Source of the DNA: an uncultured bacterium
GTDB taxonomy: Bacteria > Verrucomicrobiota > Lentisphaeria > Oligosphaerales > Oligosphaeraceae
Reading direction: 5' to 3'
DNA: 64,000 bases
Assembly: GCA_902776645.1 (NCBI GenBank)
Contig: CACYQT010000001.1
Location: 62,001-126,000, forward strand
The position numbers and the translations under genes are program-made. Positions 1 to 8,624 of this stretch are shown here, piece by piece. The notes under the pieces were generated by a model. The model ran no database searches. It was not told the DNA's origin and saw nothing but the letters and a program-made list of their open reading frames with translations. Numbering within the stretch: the stretch's first letter is position 1; each line of letters starts with the position of its first letter.

Positions 1-1002
1 CTGAACTTCCGCACGGCCATCGGCGGCGGCGCCCTCCTGGTCTTCGCGGCGTTGGTCTTGTGGAAATGCCGGCAGGTCATCCTGTGCGTCTTCCAGCCGG
101 GCAAGCTTGAAAACGTGACGGAAGACGAACGGCGCGAGCTGCGCGTCGCATCCGCTTTGTTCCTGGGCGGTTCCGCCCTTCTGATCTTCATCCTCTGGTA
201 TGTCATGCACGTCAATTTCATCTACGCGGTCTGCGGCTACGCGATCATCATCATCATCACGATCGGCCTCGTGCGGGCCGTCGCGGAAGGCGGTGTCCTG
301 GGCTTCCAGGCATGGACGTCGCCGTTCCATTTCATCCGCCACATCTTCGGTTTCGACACGAAGATGACGGCCCCCCACCTGTTCGCGCCGCTGATGATCT
401 ACTACGCGATTATGTTCCTGGATATCAAGACGTTCATCGCCCCCGCCATGGCGAACGCCCTGAAGATCCGCGACGACGCGAAGATGTCGCGGGCCCGCTA
501 CCACATCGGCGTGGTGGGCGGCATTCTCATCTCCGTCATCGTGGCGATCGGCGTGGCGATCATGATGTGCTACGAGCCCGGACAAGGCGCCGACACCATG
601 CACAGCTGGTTCTACACGATGTTCCCGAAATCGCTGTTCACGGGCATCGGCGACATTTCGAAAGTTCCGCCGACGGCCACATGGGGCCTCCGCGGCTGGC
701 TGCTGTTCGGCGCCGTCCTCATGGCCGTCCTGCTGTATTTCCGCCAGACGTCCTTCTGGCTGCCGCATCCCATCGGCCTGATCATGCTCGTCAACCCGCT
801 GATGGCGGCCTACTGGTTCTCCATCCTGCTTGGATGGCTGGCCAAATCGCTCGTCACAAAATACGCGAATAAAAACACATACGCCAAAGTGCGCGGCCTC
901 TTCATCGGCCTCATCATCGGCGAACTGCTCGTGGTCTTCATCGCCATGATCATCTCGCTGACGATGCAGAAACGCCTTGGCATCGACCTCAATCGAATGT
1001 AA
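1..1002 (+). CDS. DUF6785/DUF6784-like multi-pass membrane protein (5' partial)
   Basis: The reading frame is open from base 1, so the N-terminus lies outside the window; the first in-window alternative start is a TTG at 52. The visible ~333 residues contain about six to seven hydrophobic segments. Family-like features are a RAVAEGG segment followed by an aromatic loop, a MANALKIRDDAK loop between helices, and a C-terminal HPIGL...GWLAKS...GLIIGE pattern that I recall from the DUF6785/6784 membrane proteins of Planctomycetes and Lentisphaerae. Substrate unknown. It ends 30 bp before an FtsX-type permease on the same strand, so the four genes to 2993 may be one operon. The family call rests on remembered pattern, not on a search. 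Confidence 0.6.
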   Translation: MNFRTAIGGGALLVFAALVLWKCRQVILCVFQPGKLENVTEDERRELRVASALFLGGSALLIFILWYVMHVNFIYAVCGYAIIIIITIGLVRAVAEGGVLGFQAWTSPFHFIRHIFGFDTKMTAPHLFAPLMIYYAIMFLDIKTFIAPAMANALKIRDDAKMSRARYHIGVVGGILISVIVAIGVAIMMCYEPGQGADTMHSWFYTMFPKSLFTGIGDISKVPPTATWGLRGWLLFGAVLMAVLLYFRQTSFWLPHPIGLIMLVNPLMAAYWFSILLGWLAKSLVTKYANKNTYAKVRGLFIGLIIGELLVVFIAMIISLTMQKRLGIDLNRM

Positions 1003-1032
1003 AGAACCATAACTATCTCAACGACAGTCACT

Positions 1033-1680
1033 ATGGAAAAAATACCAGAACAAAAACATGTCAGTTGGGGCGTCACGTTCAACGTGAGCTGGGCGGGAAT
1101 CAGACGCCGTTTCTTCCGGTCGCTGGTGACGATGTCCGGCGTCGTCCTGGCCATCGCCTTCCTGACATACATGCAGATCATGAACAAGATCGTGAACGCG
1201 CTGATCGACGCGCACGACCCCGTGCTGGACGCGGTCCTGCAGGCCGCCGGCGTGGAAATCCACGAAAGCGGCTCCAACGACAGCATCCTGCTGCTGATCA
1301 TCCTGTCGCTTCTGGCGTGCTTCGTCGGCATCGTGAATTCGATGCTGATGAGCGTGACGGAGCGCATCAAGGAGATCGGCACGCTGAAATGCCTCGGGGC
1401 GCTGGACGGCTTCATCGTGCGGAGCTATTTCATCGAATCGTCCGTGCAGGGCGTCGCGGGCACATGCCTGGGATGCCTGCTGGGGATGGTCGTCTCCATA
1501 ACGGTCGCGTTCATGAGCTACAAGATGCATGTGGCGGCGCATTTCCCGTGGCTGGGCCTTTTCGAGGCCCTCGGGATTTCGCTGCTGACGGGGACGCTGC
1601 TGTCCATTTCAGCGGCCATATTGCCGGCCTACATGGCCGCGAAGAAACAGCCTGTTGACGCCATGAGGGTAGAAGAGTGA
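1033..1680 (+). CDS. Compact FtsX/MacB-type ABC transporter permease
   Basis: A 215-residue inner-membrane permease with four predicted helices: one near residues 30-50, then three in the C-terminal half. The cytoplasmic signature between helices 2 and 3 (VTERIKEIGTLKCLGA) is the coupling region typical of FtsX-domain permeases such as MacB and LolC/E. The loop between helices 1 and 2 is only about 35 residues, so the large periplasmic MacB-PCD domain is missing and the protein is roughly half the usual length. Its stop overlaps the GTG start of the ATPase gene by 4 bp (GTGA), showing translational coupling. Probably acts on lipoproteins, peptides or envelope components, but no substrate can be read from sequence. 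Confidence 0.85.
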   Translation: MEKIPEQKHVSWGVTFNVSWAGIRRRFFRSLVTMSGVVLAIAFLTYMQIMNKIVNALIDAHDPVLDAVLQAAGVEIHESGSNDSILLLIILSLLACFVGIVNSMLMSVTERIKEIGTLKCLGALDGFIVRSYFIESSVQGVAGTCLGCLLGMVVSITVAFMSYKMHVAAHFPWLGLFEALGISLLTGTLLSISAAILPAYMAAKKQPVDAMRVEE

Positions 1681-2423
1681 GCACTCAAGAAGATATCATT
1701 GTGAAGGCGCGCGGCGTGACGAAAGTCTATACGATGGGCGCGGAAAAAGTCCATGCGTTGCGCGGAATCGATCTCGATGTCCGCCGTGGTGAATATCTGT
1801 CGATTCTGGGGCCCTCGGGCTCCGGCAAATCGACGTTCTTCAACATGGTCGGCGGCCTCGACCGCCCGACGGAAGGCCATGTGGAGATCGACGGATATTC
1901 GCTGTCCGATTTGAACCAGAAGCAGCTGGCATGGGTCCGCTGCCACAAGATGGGATACATCTTCCAGTCGTTCAATCTGATCATGACGATGACGGCGTTG
2001 GAAAACGTGGCGCTGCCGCGGATTTTCGCGGGCGAAACACCAGCCAAGGCGCGTGAGGCGGCGGCGGAAATCCTTAATGTCGTTGGACTTGGGCATCGTC
2101 TGACGCATCTGCCGTCGCAGGTTTCCGGCGGCCAGCAGCAGCGCATCGCCATCGCCCGCGCCCTCGTGAACAAGCCGTCCATCGTTCTGGCGGACGAACC
2201 GACGGGCAATCTGGACCTGCACACAGGCGAGGAGATCATCGCCCTGCTCGGCGACCTGAAGACGAAATTCGGCATCACGATCATCACGGCGACGCATGAC
2301 ATGAAGATGCTCTCCGCGTCCGACACGGTCGTCTGGATCAAGGACGGCCAGGCGGACCGCATCGCCCATCGCGGCGAATTCGACATTTCCGTCGGCACGA
2401 TCGACGGGAAGACATTGGCATAA
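1677..2423 (+). CDS. LolD/MacB-family ABC transporter ATP-binding protein
   Basis: ATPase subunit partnering the FtsX-type permease directly upstream. The Walker A motif is GPSGSGKS near residue 45, the ABC signature is VSGGQQQRIAIARAL, Walker B is VLADEPTGNLD, and the switch histidine is in TATHDMKM. These are the hallmark residues of the LolD/MacB/FtsE group. Length (248 aa) is slightly above the usual 220-235 because of a C-terminal tail. The start is GTG at 1677, overlapping the previous stop, which supports a stoichiometric transporter pair. A lipoprotein gene follows after 9 bp. Confidence 0.93.
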   Translation: MSTQEDIIVKARGVTKVYTMGAEKVHALRGIDLDVRRGEYLSILGPSGSGKSTFFNMVGGLDRPTEGHVEIDGYSLSDLNQKQLAWVRCHKMGYIFQSFNLIMTMTALENVALPRIFAGETPAKAREAAAEILNVVGLGHRLTHLPSQVSGGQQQRIAIARALVNKPSIVLADEPTGNLDLHTGEEIIALLGDLKTKFGITIITATHDMKMLSASDTVVWIKDGQADRIAHRGEFDISVGTIDGKTLA

Positions 2424-2432
2424 GTCATTCTG

Positions 2433-2993
2433 ATGAAAAAACTTGCTCTAACATTAAGCTTTCTGCTCCTGGTCGGTTGCGAGTCTGTACAGACGCCGCC
2501 GCAACGTCCTGTCGCGTATATGTTTCCGACAGTTCGGACGGTTCAGAGCACACAAAGCCTGACGCCGCAGCATTGCACGAAGGACCGTCTGATATGGGCG
2601 TTGAACACGGCGGGCGTCGGGCCCGCCTTGCAACGCAGCGGCATGCTGGACATGGACTACGACGTGATCGTGCGCGGCCTGTCGCAGCGTGGTTTCGCGG
2701 AAGTCGACGCGCGCCGCGCCGTCAACACGCCGTTCCGCTGGCTGACGTTCAGTTTTTTGCAGAGCGGCCGTCTGGAGATCATGGCATGCTTCCGTAGCCG
2801 CCCCGTGGATTTCATCACGCCGGGCATGAGGCGTTTTCCTGTCCCGCCGCGGGAGACGGTGGACGCCTGCCGCCTGTCCAACACGGTTGTCGTGGACGTC
2901 CATATTGAAGAGACGACGACGCTGCGCCGCGAACTGGTGGCGCAGCGCTACGGCAACGAGACATACTGGGTCATGCGCTGGCTGTTCAATTGA
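2433..2993 (+). CDS. Predicted lipoprotein of unknown function
   Basis: A 186-residue protein starting with a lipoprotein signal peptide: MKK, a hydrophobic core, and a lipobox LVGC with the acceptor Cys at position 16, followed by a proline-rich linker. I recognise no family for the mature part, which includes four more cysteines (in QHCTKD, MACFRS, DACRLS and nowhere near a metal motif) and ends in an aromatic-rich strand. Being 9 bp after the ABC ATPase gene, it is probably co-transcribed and may be the periplasmic or outer-membrane partner of that transporter. It converges with the minus-strand gene ending at 3009. Confidence 0.75.
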   Translation: MKKLALTLSFLLLVGCESVQTPPQRPVAYMFPTVRTVQSTQSLTPQHCTKDRLIWALNTAGVGPALQRSGMLDMDYDVIVRGLSQRGFAEVDARRAVNTPFRWLTFSFLQSGRLEIMACFRSRPVDFITPGMRRFPVPPRETVDACRLSNTVVVDVHIEETTTLRRELVAQRYGNETYWVMRWLFN

Positions 2994-3008
2994 CGGTGAG
3001 CAGGCCCA

Positions 3009-5396
3009 TTACCATTTGCTCAAGTCTGGCTTGGTGCCCCAGAGGACGGTCATGCGGCCTGTGATGTTGCGGGCGATGTATTTGACGCCGAAGGCGTCCT
3101 GCGTCTTTTCAATTTCGCAATCGCTGGCGGCGAACAACGTGTGGTTGGCGGTGGTCCGCTTGAAAACGACGGTTTCCGAATCATCGACGGTCGGACGGAA
3201 GACCAATGTGGCGTTTTTGAGGCCGTCCACGACCATCCGGCGGTTCATGCCGCGGTTTTCATGTGTCCATTCCGTGCATTCGATGACGGAATCGTCGCCC
3301 TGCACGAAAAGCCGCGCTTCCAGATTGGCCCATTTTTCCGTCTGGTAGATGCCGACGTTGTCCTTCAGAATCATGTCGCGGCCACGGAAGAGCGGTGCGC
3401 CGTCGGTCATGCGGATACGCTGACGGACGGTGCTGTTCGTTCCGAAGACGCTGAAATAGAAGGCGTTGTCGTGCAGGCGGATGCCGATGCGCGGCGGAGC
3501 GACCTGCGGCATGGGCTTCTCGTATTCCAATTGGAGGCCGAGATGTTTCAGGACGTCGATGAACAGCTGTTCGGCCATGGCGTAATCCGCTGAAAGGAAC
3601 TGCGGCATGCGGCCGACCTTGTCGAAAGAGTTCGTGCCGCGGATCCAGACGACGGAATTGCCGTAGAGGACGGCGGCGGGCCGCTTCACGCCGTCGATGA
3701 CATAATTGGCGAGAACGGTCGCGCGGGCGTCGTCCTTCAGGACGCAGTCCAGCTTTCCGGCGGAGTAAATGGCCTGATGGCGGATCTTGCCGTAGCCTTC
3801 CAGAGCGCCCTCCCCTTCGATTCCTTCCGCCTGCGCCATCTGGAGCATGTCGGCGATGGCTTTTTCGCGCACAGGGCCGTAGAAAACGGCTTTCGCGCCC
3901 TGCTCCGCCACGAGCCGTTGAATATGTTCGACGACGGCAGGCCGGACCATCGTCGGCACGACGAGAATGCGGCCTGCGAATGTTTCAGCGGGGGCGGAAA
4001 GGAAGTTGGCGGTGGAGACGATCGTGTTGAGCGGGAAGCCCAGATTGACGGCGGTGATGATTTGATGGTCGCCAAAGAAGACTTCGTCCAGTTTCATGCC
4101 GTTATAGACGGCGTCATGGTATTCGTCGAAGGGATAGACCCAGACGAGCGGTCCAGCCTGGTCTGGTCTAGTGCGTTCGGCGTCAAGCAGATGCGGGATG
4201 CATTCCTGTGGGACTTGGTCAGGCATGTGGCCATAGGAGTCGTCGATGGAGAGGAAATCGAACTGCGTGGGCGTCTCCGCTTCGCCATTTTTGTTGAGGC
4301 GGCAGATGGCCATCGGAAGATAGATGTCATGGGGCATGCGGTCGTAGCGGTCGAGCCACGGGGAGTTCAGCCACCATGGGTCATGGGTGTAGTATCGGAA
4401 CGGAAATCCTTTTCCTTCAGGGAGTTCCGCGATATGGGACATCCAGCCGACCAGCTCCAGGCCGAAGTTGTGGTCCAAGGCGGCCCATGGCGAGTTCGGC
4501 GGGATCTCCAGATTGGAGACATTTTTATAGATTTCACGGAGCGGGACGGCGTCCGACGCGAGATCGATGCCTGTCGTGAGATTGGTGCCGCGTGTTTCGA
4601 TGCGGAATTTCGGGCATTCGCGGCGGAAATCGTTCCAGAACTGGAAGACGAGATCGCTTGTCTTGTGGGAGTTCTCCGGATAGAAACGGGAGCCGTCGAA
4701 AACGGCGCCTGTCATGCCCCATGTCTCCGTTCCGAAGCCGAAACCGTTGGAGAACCAGATGAAATCGAAGCCGATGTCCGTCATGAAACATTGGGCCTGC
4801 TTGCCGATGAACGTGCCGAAACGCGTGCCCTGCGGCACGCCGTTTGGATAAGCGGCGTAGTGGAAATCGTCGGCGTCCAGCGTACTGTAGCAATAGACGA
4901 AGATCTTGGCGCCCAACATGTTGCTGAGTGTTTCGGGATGGCGTTCGTATTTGAAATGGGAGACGGCGAATTCAGGGCCCGGATCGAATGTCGTGCCGAC
5001 TTCCAGAACGCCGCCGTACATTTCCGTATAGACGGATTTCAATGTGTGAATCAGCCGCTGGAGGTCACGATATGTCCAGACAGGCGGGTTCGGCATGAAC
5101 AAGTAGTTGCGCTGGTGGAGGTTCTGGAGTTCAATCGGCGTGTTGGGATCCTGATGGGCCCAGAAATTGGCGCAGCCGACGTAGCGGGCGTATTCGAAGG
5201 CGTCGTCCATATTGCCCGAATAGTCGAGAAGTTCCGAGCCGTCGGCCGTCCAGAACATCAACTGCAATTGCTTGCCGCTGAAGAGGTTTTCCCACTGCCG
5301 GAAGATTTTCCGGGCGGTCGCGGCGAAGCCGTCGTCGGTCATGTCGAAGCAGAAAGGCTTCAGGGAGACTTCCAAGGATACTTTTTTCAGTGACAT
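3009..5396 (-). CDS. Large glycosidase-like protein of unrecognised family
   Basis: About 795 residues. An upstream in-frame start at 5447 exists, but the ATG at 5396 (MSLKKVSLEVSLKPF) is preceded by an AAAGG ribosome site and is preferred. No signal peptide. The N-terminal ~400 residues are rich in aromatic and acidic residues arranged as in a (beta/alpha)8 barrel (FDPGPEFA, WFSNGFGFGTETWG, DPWWLNSPW). Next comes a segment resembling an alpha/beta trimerisation-type domain (RILVVPTMVRPAVVEHIQ), and then a C-terminal beta-rich region. This arrangement recalls clan-A glycosidases such as GH42, but I cannot name the family or the catalytic acids. It overlaps the upstream methyltransferase gene by about 10 bp, so the two are coupled. 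Confidence 0.7.
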   Translation of the reverse strand: MSLKKVSLEVSLKPFCFDMTDDGFAATARKIFRQWENLFSGKQLQLMFWTADGSELLDYSGNMDDAFEYARYVGCANFWAHQDPNTPIELQNLHQRNYLFMPNPPVWTYRDLQRLIHTLKSVYTEMYGGVLEVGTTFDPGPEFAVSHFKYERHPETLSNMLGAKIFVYCYSTLDADDFHYAAYPNGVPQGTRFGTFIGKQAQCFMTDIGFDFIWFSNGFGFGTETWGMTGAVFDGSRFYPENSHKTSDLVFQFWNDFRRECPKFRIETRGTNLTTGIDLASDAVPLREIYKNVSNLEIPPNSPWAALDHNFGLELVGWMSHIAELPEGKGFPFRYYTHDPWWLNSPWLDRYDRMPHDIYLPMAICRLNKNGEAETPTQFDFLSIDDSYGHMPDQVPQECIPHLLDAERTRPDQAGPLVWVYPFDEYHDAVYNGMKLDEVFFGDHQIITAVNLGFPLNTIVSTANFLSAPAETFAGRILVVPTMVRPAVVEHIQRLVAEQGAKAVFYGPVREKAIADMLQMAQAEGIEGEGALEGYGKIRHQAIYSAGKLDCVLKDDARATVLANYVIDGVKRPAAVLYGNSVVWIRGTNSFDKVGRMPQFLSADYAMAEQLFIDVLKHLGLQLEYEKPMPQVAPPRIGIRLHDNAFYFSVFGTNSTVRQRIRMTDGAPLFRGRDMILKDNVGIYQTEKWANLEARLFVQGDDSVIECTEWTHENRGMNRRMVVDGLKNATLVFRPTVDDSETVVFKRTTANHTLFAASDCEIEKTQDAFGVKYIARNITGRMTVLWGTKPDLSKW

Positions 5397-6313
5397 AGCG
5401 GTGCCTTTTCTATTGATAGTGTTTTTGATAAAACCAATGACTGCCAATGGCCTTCGACGGACCAGCCGGATTGCCGTGCGATGGCGCGAAGCCGTTCCAC
5501 GCCAGGCCGTTCCCCTTCGTGGAAGCGGTTGGCGGCGAACACCCGCCCATGGGGGGCGAGAAGCGTGTCGCAGGTTTGCAGAAACGCCGTCAGCTGCGGG
5601 GCGGCGTTGAGGAAGCGTCCGCCTGCAAGTCCATTGCAGACAATGACATCGTATTGCGAACCGTCGCGGTAGGATTCTGCGAAACCATAACTAAATGTAA
5701 CGGAAAGGTCTTCCGGATAGCGGCGGAAAAGCCGTTCGCGGGCGGCGTCATGCGGCAGATGGCGGTGACTTGCCATCCAGACTTCCAGATGTTCGGACGT
5801 GACGCCGACGGCGGATCCACCGACGGCGGCGGCGATTTGCGCAAGTTCATACGTGCCCAGCCCGACACCGCAACCGAGATCGAGAATGCGGACCGCCCTG
5901 CCCTGCCCCGTTCTTTTGATGAAATCGCCAATTTGTTGCAGCTGTGCAGGATAGCGGTTGTCCGACGTGCCAAAACGGGACGGATCGGCGATGGCGCAGA
6001 ACAACGGGAAGAATTCGTCTTCCGCGAACGTGACGCGCCCCGCGAAGGCGTCCGGCAGCATGGCCCAGAAGTCCGGAAGGGACAGGATGTCATTGGAGCG
6101 CAGGATGTTCGGCACCCAGTCCGGTGATTCGAGAATCTGTTCCCCAATGGTGATCAGGCTATGCTTGAACTCGTTGAACGGCAGGAACTTCTCATAGAAT
6201 CCACGCATCTCCGGCGAGACGATGGAGCCGCGGCCCCACCATCCGCCGCCCGCATAACGGCACCAGACGGCGTAGCGCCGCAACCAGCAGATGTTGTGAA
6301 GCCGGAGGTTCAT
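5387..6313 (-). CDS. SAM-dependent methyltransferase
   Basis: A class I methyltransferase fold: motif I is RILDLGCGVGLGTYE (residues 142-156), followed by an acidic strand-2 region and the motif IV-like sequence YDVIVCNGLAG. The ~140 residues before motif I and the arrangement resemble CheR-like or small-molecule methyltransferases, but the substrate is unknown. The start is uncertain: the ATG at 6313 lacks a clear ribosome site and the first 35 residues are unusually Trp/Arg-rich; an internal ATG at 6208 (MRGFYEKF) is an alternative. It lies 15 bp after the MBL-fold gene and overlaps the glycosidase-like gene, forming a three-gene minus-strand operon. Confidence 0.8.
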   Translation of the reverse strand: MNLRLHNICWLRRYAVWCRYAGGGWWGRGSIVSPEMRGFYEKFLPFNEFKHSLITIGEQILESPDWVPNILRSNDILSLPDFWAMLPDAFAGRVTFAEDEFFPLFCAIADPSRFGTSDNRYPAQLQQIGDFIKRTGQGRAVRILDLGCGVGLGTYELAQIAAAVGGSAVGVTSEHLEVWMASHRHLPHDAARERLFRRYPEDLSVTFSYGFAESYRDGSQYDVIVCNGLAGGRFLNAAPQLTAFLQTCDTLLAPHGRVFAANRFHEGERPGVERLRAIARQSGWSVEGHWQSLVLSKTLSIEKAPLCH

Positions 6314-6328
6314 GCGCAGACGGCACGG

Positions 6329-7120
6329 TTATTTGGATTCCCACAGGAGGCCGTCGTATGCGAGCGTGAAGCCGAAATTGGCGATTTCGCGGGCGTAGAG
6401 GTCATGCGGCGGGCAAAGCGTGCGGGCCATGTGTGAGCAGAAGATCTTCGTGTTCGGGGAGATGGCGCCGTCGTTTGTGAAGGCGTTCTTCCAGATTTTC
6501 AGCATGCTGAAATTGGAATGCTCGCCGAGGCGCCAGTCGTCGAGATTGCCGCAGGTCAGCTCCCAGACGATGACGTCGAATTTGGCCTTTTGCATGGCGT
6601 GCCATGTGGTGGGCGGGAACCATGAGCCGTCGAGGCCGTAGTACATGGTCTTGCCTTCGGGCAGGCTGATGATGAAATGCGTGGTCAGTTCATCCTTGCT
6701 GACGGGATGGCTGGCGGGATAGGCCTTGAAGACCGTGTTTTCACTGCAGGTGAACGTGTCGCCGGGCATGAACGACATGACTTCCAGAAGTTTCGTGCAG
6801 TCTTCGGGCACTTTGCAGCGGATGGCCGCCGTGCCTTTGTTGACATGGAGGCGGAGCGGCGGAAGGCCTTCCTGCCGCAATTTGGCGATTTGCAGAATGA
6901 CGGGCATGTTGATGTGGTCGCCGTGGCCGTGGCCGATGACGATGTCCGTGATGAGATTGACATTGACGTCGAATTCGCGGATGGCGTCCAGAGCCATGGG
7001 GCCGCAGTCGATGAGAATGGTCTGGTTGAGGAGGAGGGATGAAAAACGGCGGCCTTTGCCGACTTTCGGGCCTGGATTCGGCCAATCGGCGGCGCCCGTG
7101 CCGAGGAAGAGAATCTGCAT
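6329..7120 (-). CDS. MBL-fold metallo-hydrolase (PhnP-like)
   Basis: A 263-residue metallo-beta-lactamase-fold enzyme. The metal-binding motif is HGHGDHI (His64, His66, Asp68, His69), with the preceding IDCG strand around residues 37-40 and further histidines in YPASHPV and CSHMA. Starting directly with a MQILFLGTGAADWP strand is typical of PhnP and related phosphodiesterases. The ATG at 7120 has a good AAGGAG site. The substrate is not evident. It is the first gene of the minus-strand operon with the methyltransferase and the large glycosidase-like protein. Confidence 0.85.
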   Translation of the reverse strand: MQILFLGTGAADWPNPGPKVGKGRRFSSLLLNQTILIDCGPMALDAIREFDVNVNLITDIVIGHGHGDHINMPVILQIAKLRQEGLPPLRLHVNKGTAAIRCKVPEDCTKLLEVMSFMPGDTFTCSENTVFKAYPASHPVSKDELTTHFIISLPEGKTMYYGLDGSWFPPTTWHAMQKAKFDVIVWELTCGNLDDWRLGEHSNFSMLKIWKNAFTNDGAISPNTKIFCSHMARTLCPPHDLYAREIANFGFTLAYDGLLWESK

Positions 7121-7240
7121 GGTGGCTCCTTGGATGGATGATTTAAGGATGGATGATGACGAATGATGGAGATTAATGTCCTGCCGATTGGCGAAAAGTC
7201 AAAAATCAGCAGTCAAAAAGGACATTTTTCTTTTTGATTG

Positions 7241-7269
7241 TTGTAAATGTCAATCAAATCATGTACAAT
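7241..7269 (+). promoter_or_regulatory. Predicted sigma70-type promoter
   Basis: TTGTAA and TACAAT hexamers separated by 17 bp lie about 55 bp before the ATG at 7325. A 7-bp inverted repeat (TTGATTG and CAATCAA at 7234-7240 and 7251-7257) straddles the -35 box and could be an operator. Consensus matching by eye only. Confidence 0.5.
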
Positions 7270-7324
7270 ATAAATTGGATTGATTTCGCAATCTATCAAC
7301 AGAGAAGACAACAAAGGAACCACG

Positions 7325-8035
7325 ATGAGACTACCGATTATCGGCATTACAGGCGTTTATAGCTCGGAATCAGGGCTTTGCGGTAATTATGGCGTTTATT
7401 TCAGGGCTGTTGCGGCGGCTGGCGGCGTGCCCGTCGTCATCCCCTGCATGACGGATCTTGACATCGTCAAACGGCAGGTCGAGAAGCTGGACGGCATCAT
7501 TTTCTCCGGCGGGCCGGACATCGACGCCTTCAACTACGGCAAACGCAACCATCCTGAAATGTCGTTGATGCATCCGATGAAGGAGAACTGGGATCTGGCG
7601 TTGGCGAAGGAGGCTTTGGACCACGGGAAGCAGCCTTTGCTTGGCATCTGCCTGGGGATCCAGGAGCTGAACGTGGCGGCGGGAGGCAGTCTTTTCCGCC
7701 ATGTTCCGGAAGATATCGGAACAACGGTCGAACACCGCCGCATGAAGGCGGGCGTGGAGACGATGCATCATGTCCGCTTCAAGGAGGACAGCCCGCTGGT
7801 GAAGATCTTCGGCGTGACGGAGCTGACGGCGAACTCGTCCCACCACCAGAGCGTGGAAAAGCCTGGCGCGGGATTCGAGGCGGTCGCATGGGCGGACGAC
7901 GGCTGCGTCGAGGCGATCACGCCTGTGGAGGGCATTGAAAAACGCTTCGTCGTCGGCCTCCAGTGGCATCCGGAGCGCATTCAGGACCAACCCCCGCAAG
8001 AGAAGATTTTTCAAGCCTTTATCCAATCTGTATAA
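7325..8035 (+). CDS. Gamma-glutamyl-gamma-aminobutyrate hydrolase family protein (class I GATase-like, peptidase C26)
   Basis: A cytoplasmic class I glutamine-amidotransferase fold used as a hydrolase, as in PuuD. The nucleophile is Cys109 in GICLGIQ, and the His-Glu pair is in LQWHPE (His215, Glu217). SGGPDIDAFNYG (residues 61-72) matches the family signature. Length of 236 aa is typical of PuuD-like proteins. The ATG at 7325 is chosen because AAAGGAAC precedes it at the right distance; an in-frame upstream start at 7280 has no such support. Monocistronic by context. Exact substrate (gamma-glutamyl-GABA or another gamma-glutamyl amide) cannot be decided. Confidence 0.9.
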   Translation: MRLPIIGITGVYSSESGLCGNYGVYFRAVAAAGGVPVVIPCMTDLDIVKRQVEKLDGIIFSGGPDIDAFNYGKRNHPEMSLMHPMKENWDLALAKEALDHGKQPLLGICLGIQELNVAAGGSLFRHVPEDIGTTVEHRRMKAGVETMHHVRFKEDSPLVKIFGVTELTANSSHHQSVEKPGAGFEAVAWADDGCVEAITPVEGIEKRFVVGLQWHPERIQDQPPQEKIFQAFIQSV

Positions 8036-8110
8036 GGTGACTTACAAAAAAAATTAAGTTTTTGTTCATTTTTAAAAAAAATTATTTGCATTGAGAGGAT
8101 TATTGACTAT

Positions 8111-8139
8111 TTTACATAGTTTTGTGTCAACTGTACAAT
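8111..8139 (+). promoter_or_regulatory. Predicted promoter for the RRM protein gene
   Basis: TTTACA and TACAAT with a 17-bp spacer. Transcription starting about 7 bp downstream would give a ~95-nt leader containing two hairpins before the ATG at 8241. The preceding ~75 bp from 8036 are extremely A/T-rich. Confidence 0.5.
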
Positions 8140-8155
8140 GAGTGTGCCGTTGTCA

Positions 8156-8199
8156 GACCGCGATTTGCGGTCACTTTCTAAATAAGAGTCCGGAAAGTG
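8156..8199 (+). promoter_or_regulatory. Structured 5' leader: two consecutive hairpins
   Basis: GACCGC and GCGGTC (8156-8161 and 8167-8172) form a 6-bp stem with a 5-nt loop. It is immediately followed by CACTTTC and GAAAGTG (8172-8178 and 8193-8199), a second 7-bp stem. Both lie between the predicted promoter and the ribosome site GGAG near 8227. RNA-binding proteins of this type are often cold- or growth-regulated, so the structures may control expression; this is inference. Confidence 0.4.
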
Positions 8200-8240
8200 A
8201 AAAAAAGGATTCGGAGTCCAGAGATTGGAGTGTTTGAAAA

Positions 8241-8555
8241 ATGGCGAAGAATTTGTATGTCGGGAATTTGAGTTACAGCGTTAACGACGAAATCCTGAAC
8301 GAGCTGTTCTCACAGTATGGCAAAGTCGATAGCGCTCGTGCGATAACCGACCGCGAAACTGGCCGCAGCAAAGGTTTTGGTTTTGTCGAAATGGCGAATG
8401 ACGATGAAGCGCAGGCAGCCATCGACGCGTTGAACGGCAAGGAGCACATGGGCCGCGTTCTGACGGTCAATGAAGCGAAGCCGCGCGAACCGCGCCAGGG
8501 TGGTTTCCGCCCCCGTCGTGACCGCGAGGACCGTCGTCCCCGCACGGAGGAATAA
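8241..8555 (+). CDS. RRM-domain RNA-binding protein
   Basis: A 104-residue protein consisting of a single RNA-recognition motif (residues 3-80) and a basic tail. RNP2 is NLYVGNL (residues 4-10) and RNP1 is KGFGFVEM (residues 44-51), both with the expected aromatic residues. The tail from about residue 80 is rich in Arg, Gly, Pro and acidic residues, as in the bacterial Rbp family of cyanobacteria and many other phyla. It likely binds single-stranded RNA and may act as a chaperone. The gene has its own promoter, a structured leader and a strong terminator, so it is monocistronic. Confidence 0.95.
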   Translation: MAKNLYVGNLSYSVNDEILNELFSQYGKVDSARAITDRETGRSKGFGFVEMANDDEAQAAIDALNGKEHMGRVLTVNEAKPREPRQGGFRPRRDREDRRPRTEE

Positions 8556-8586
8556 TGCGGCACTGATTCTGTAAAGCATGTTTCCA

Positions 8587-8622
8587 ACGCCCCTTGGAGT
8601 TCTTCCAAGGGGCGTTTTTTTT
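8587..8622 (+). terminator. Rho-independent terminator of the RRM gene
   Basis: A perfect 12-bp stem (8587-8598 with 8604-8615), 5-nt loop, and eight T residues. Confidence 0.95.
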
Positions 8623-8624
8623 GG

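Noticed and set aside
3777..5393. A 538-codon plus-strand frame antisense to the glycosidase-like gene
   Set aside because: The minus-strand frame has a ribosome site and protein-like composition; the plus-strand product has shadow-type Arg/Asp/Val-rich content.
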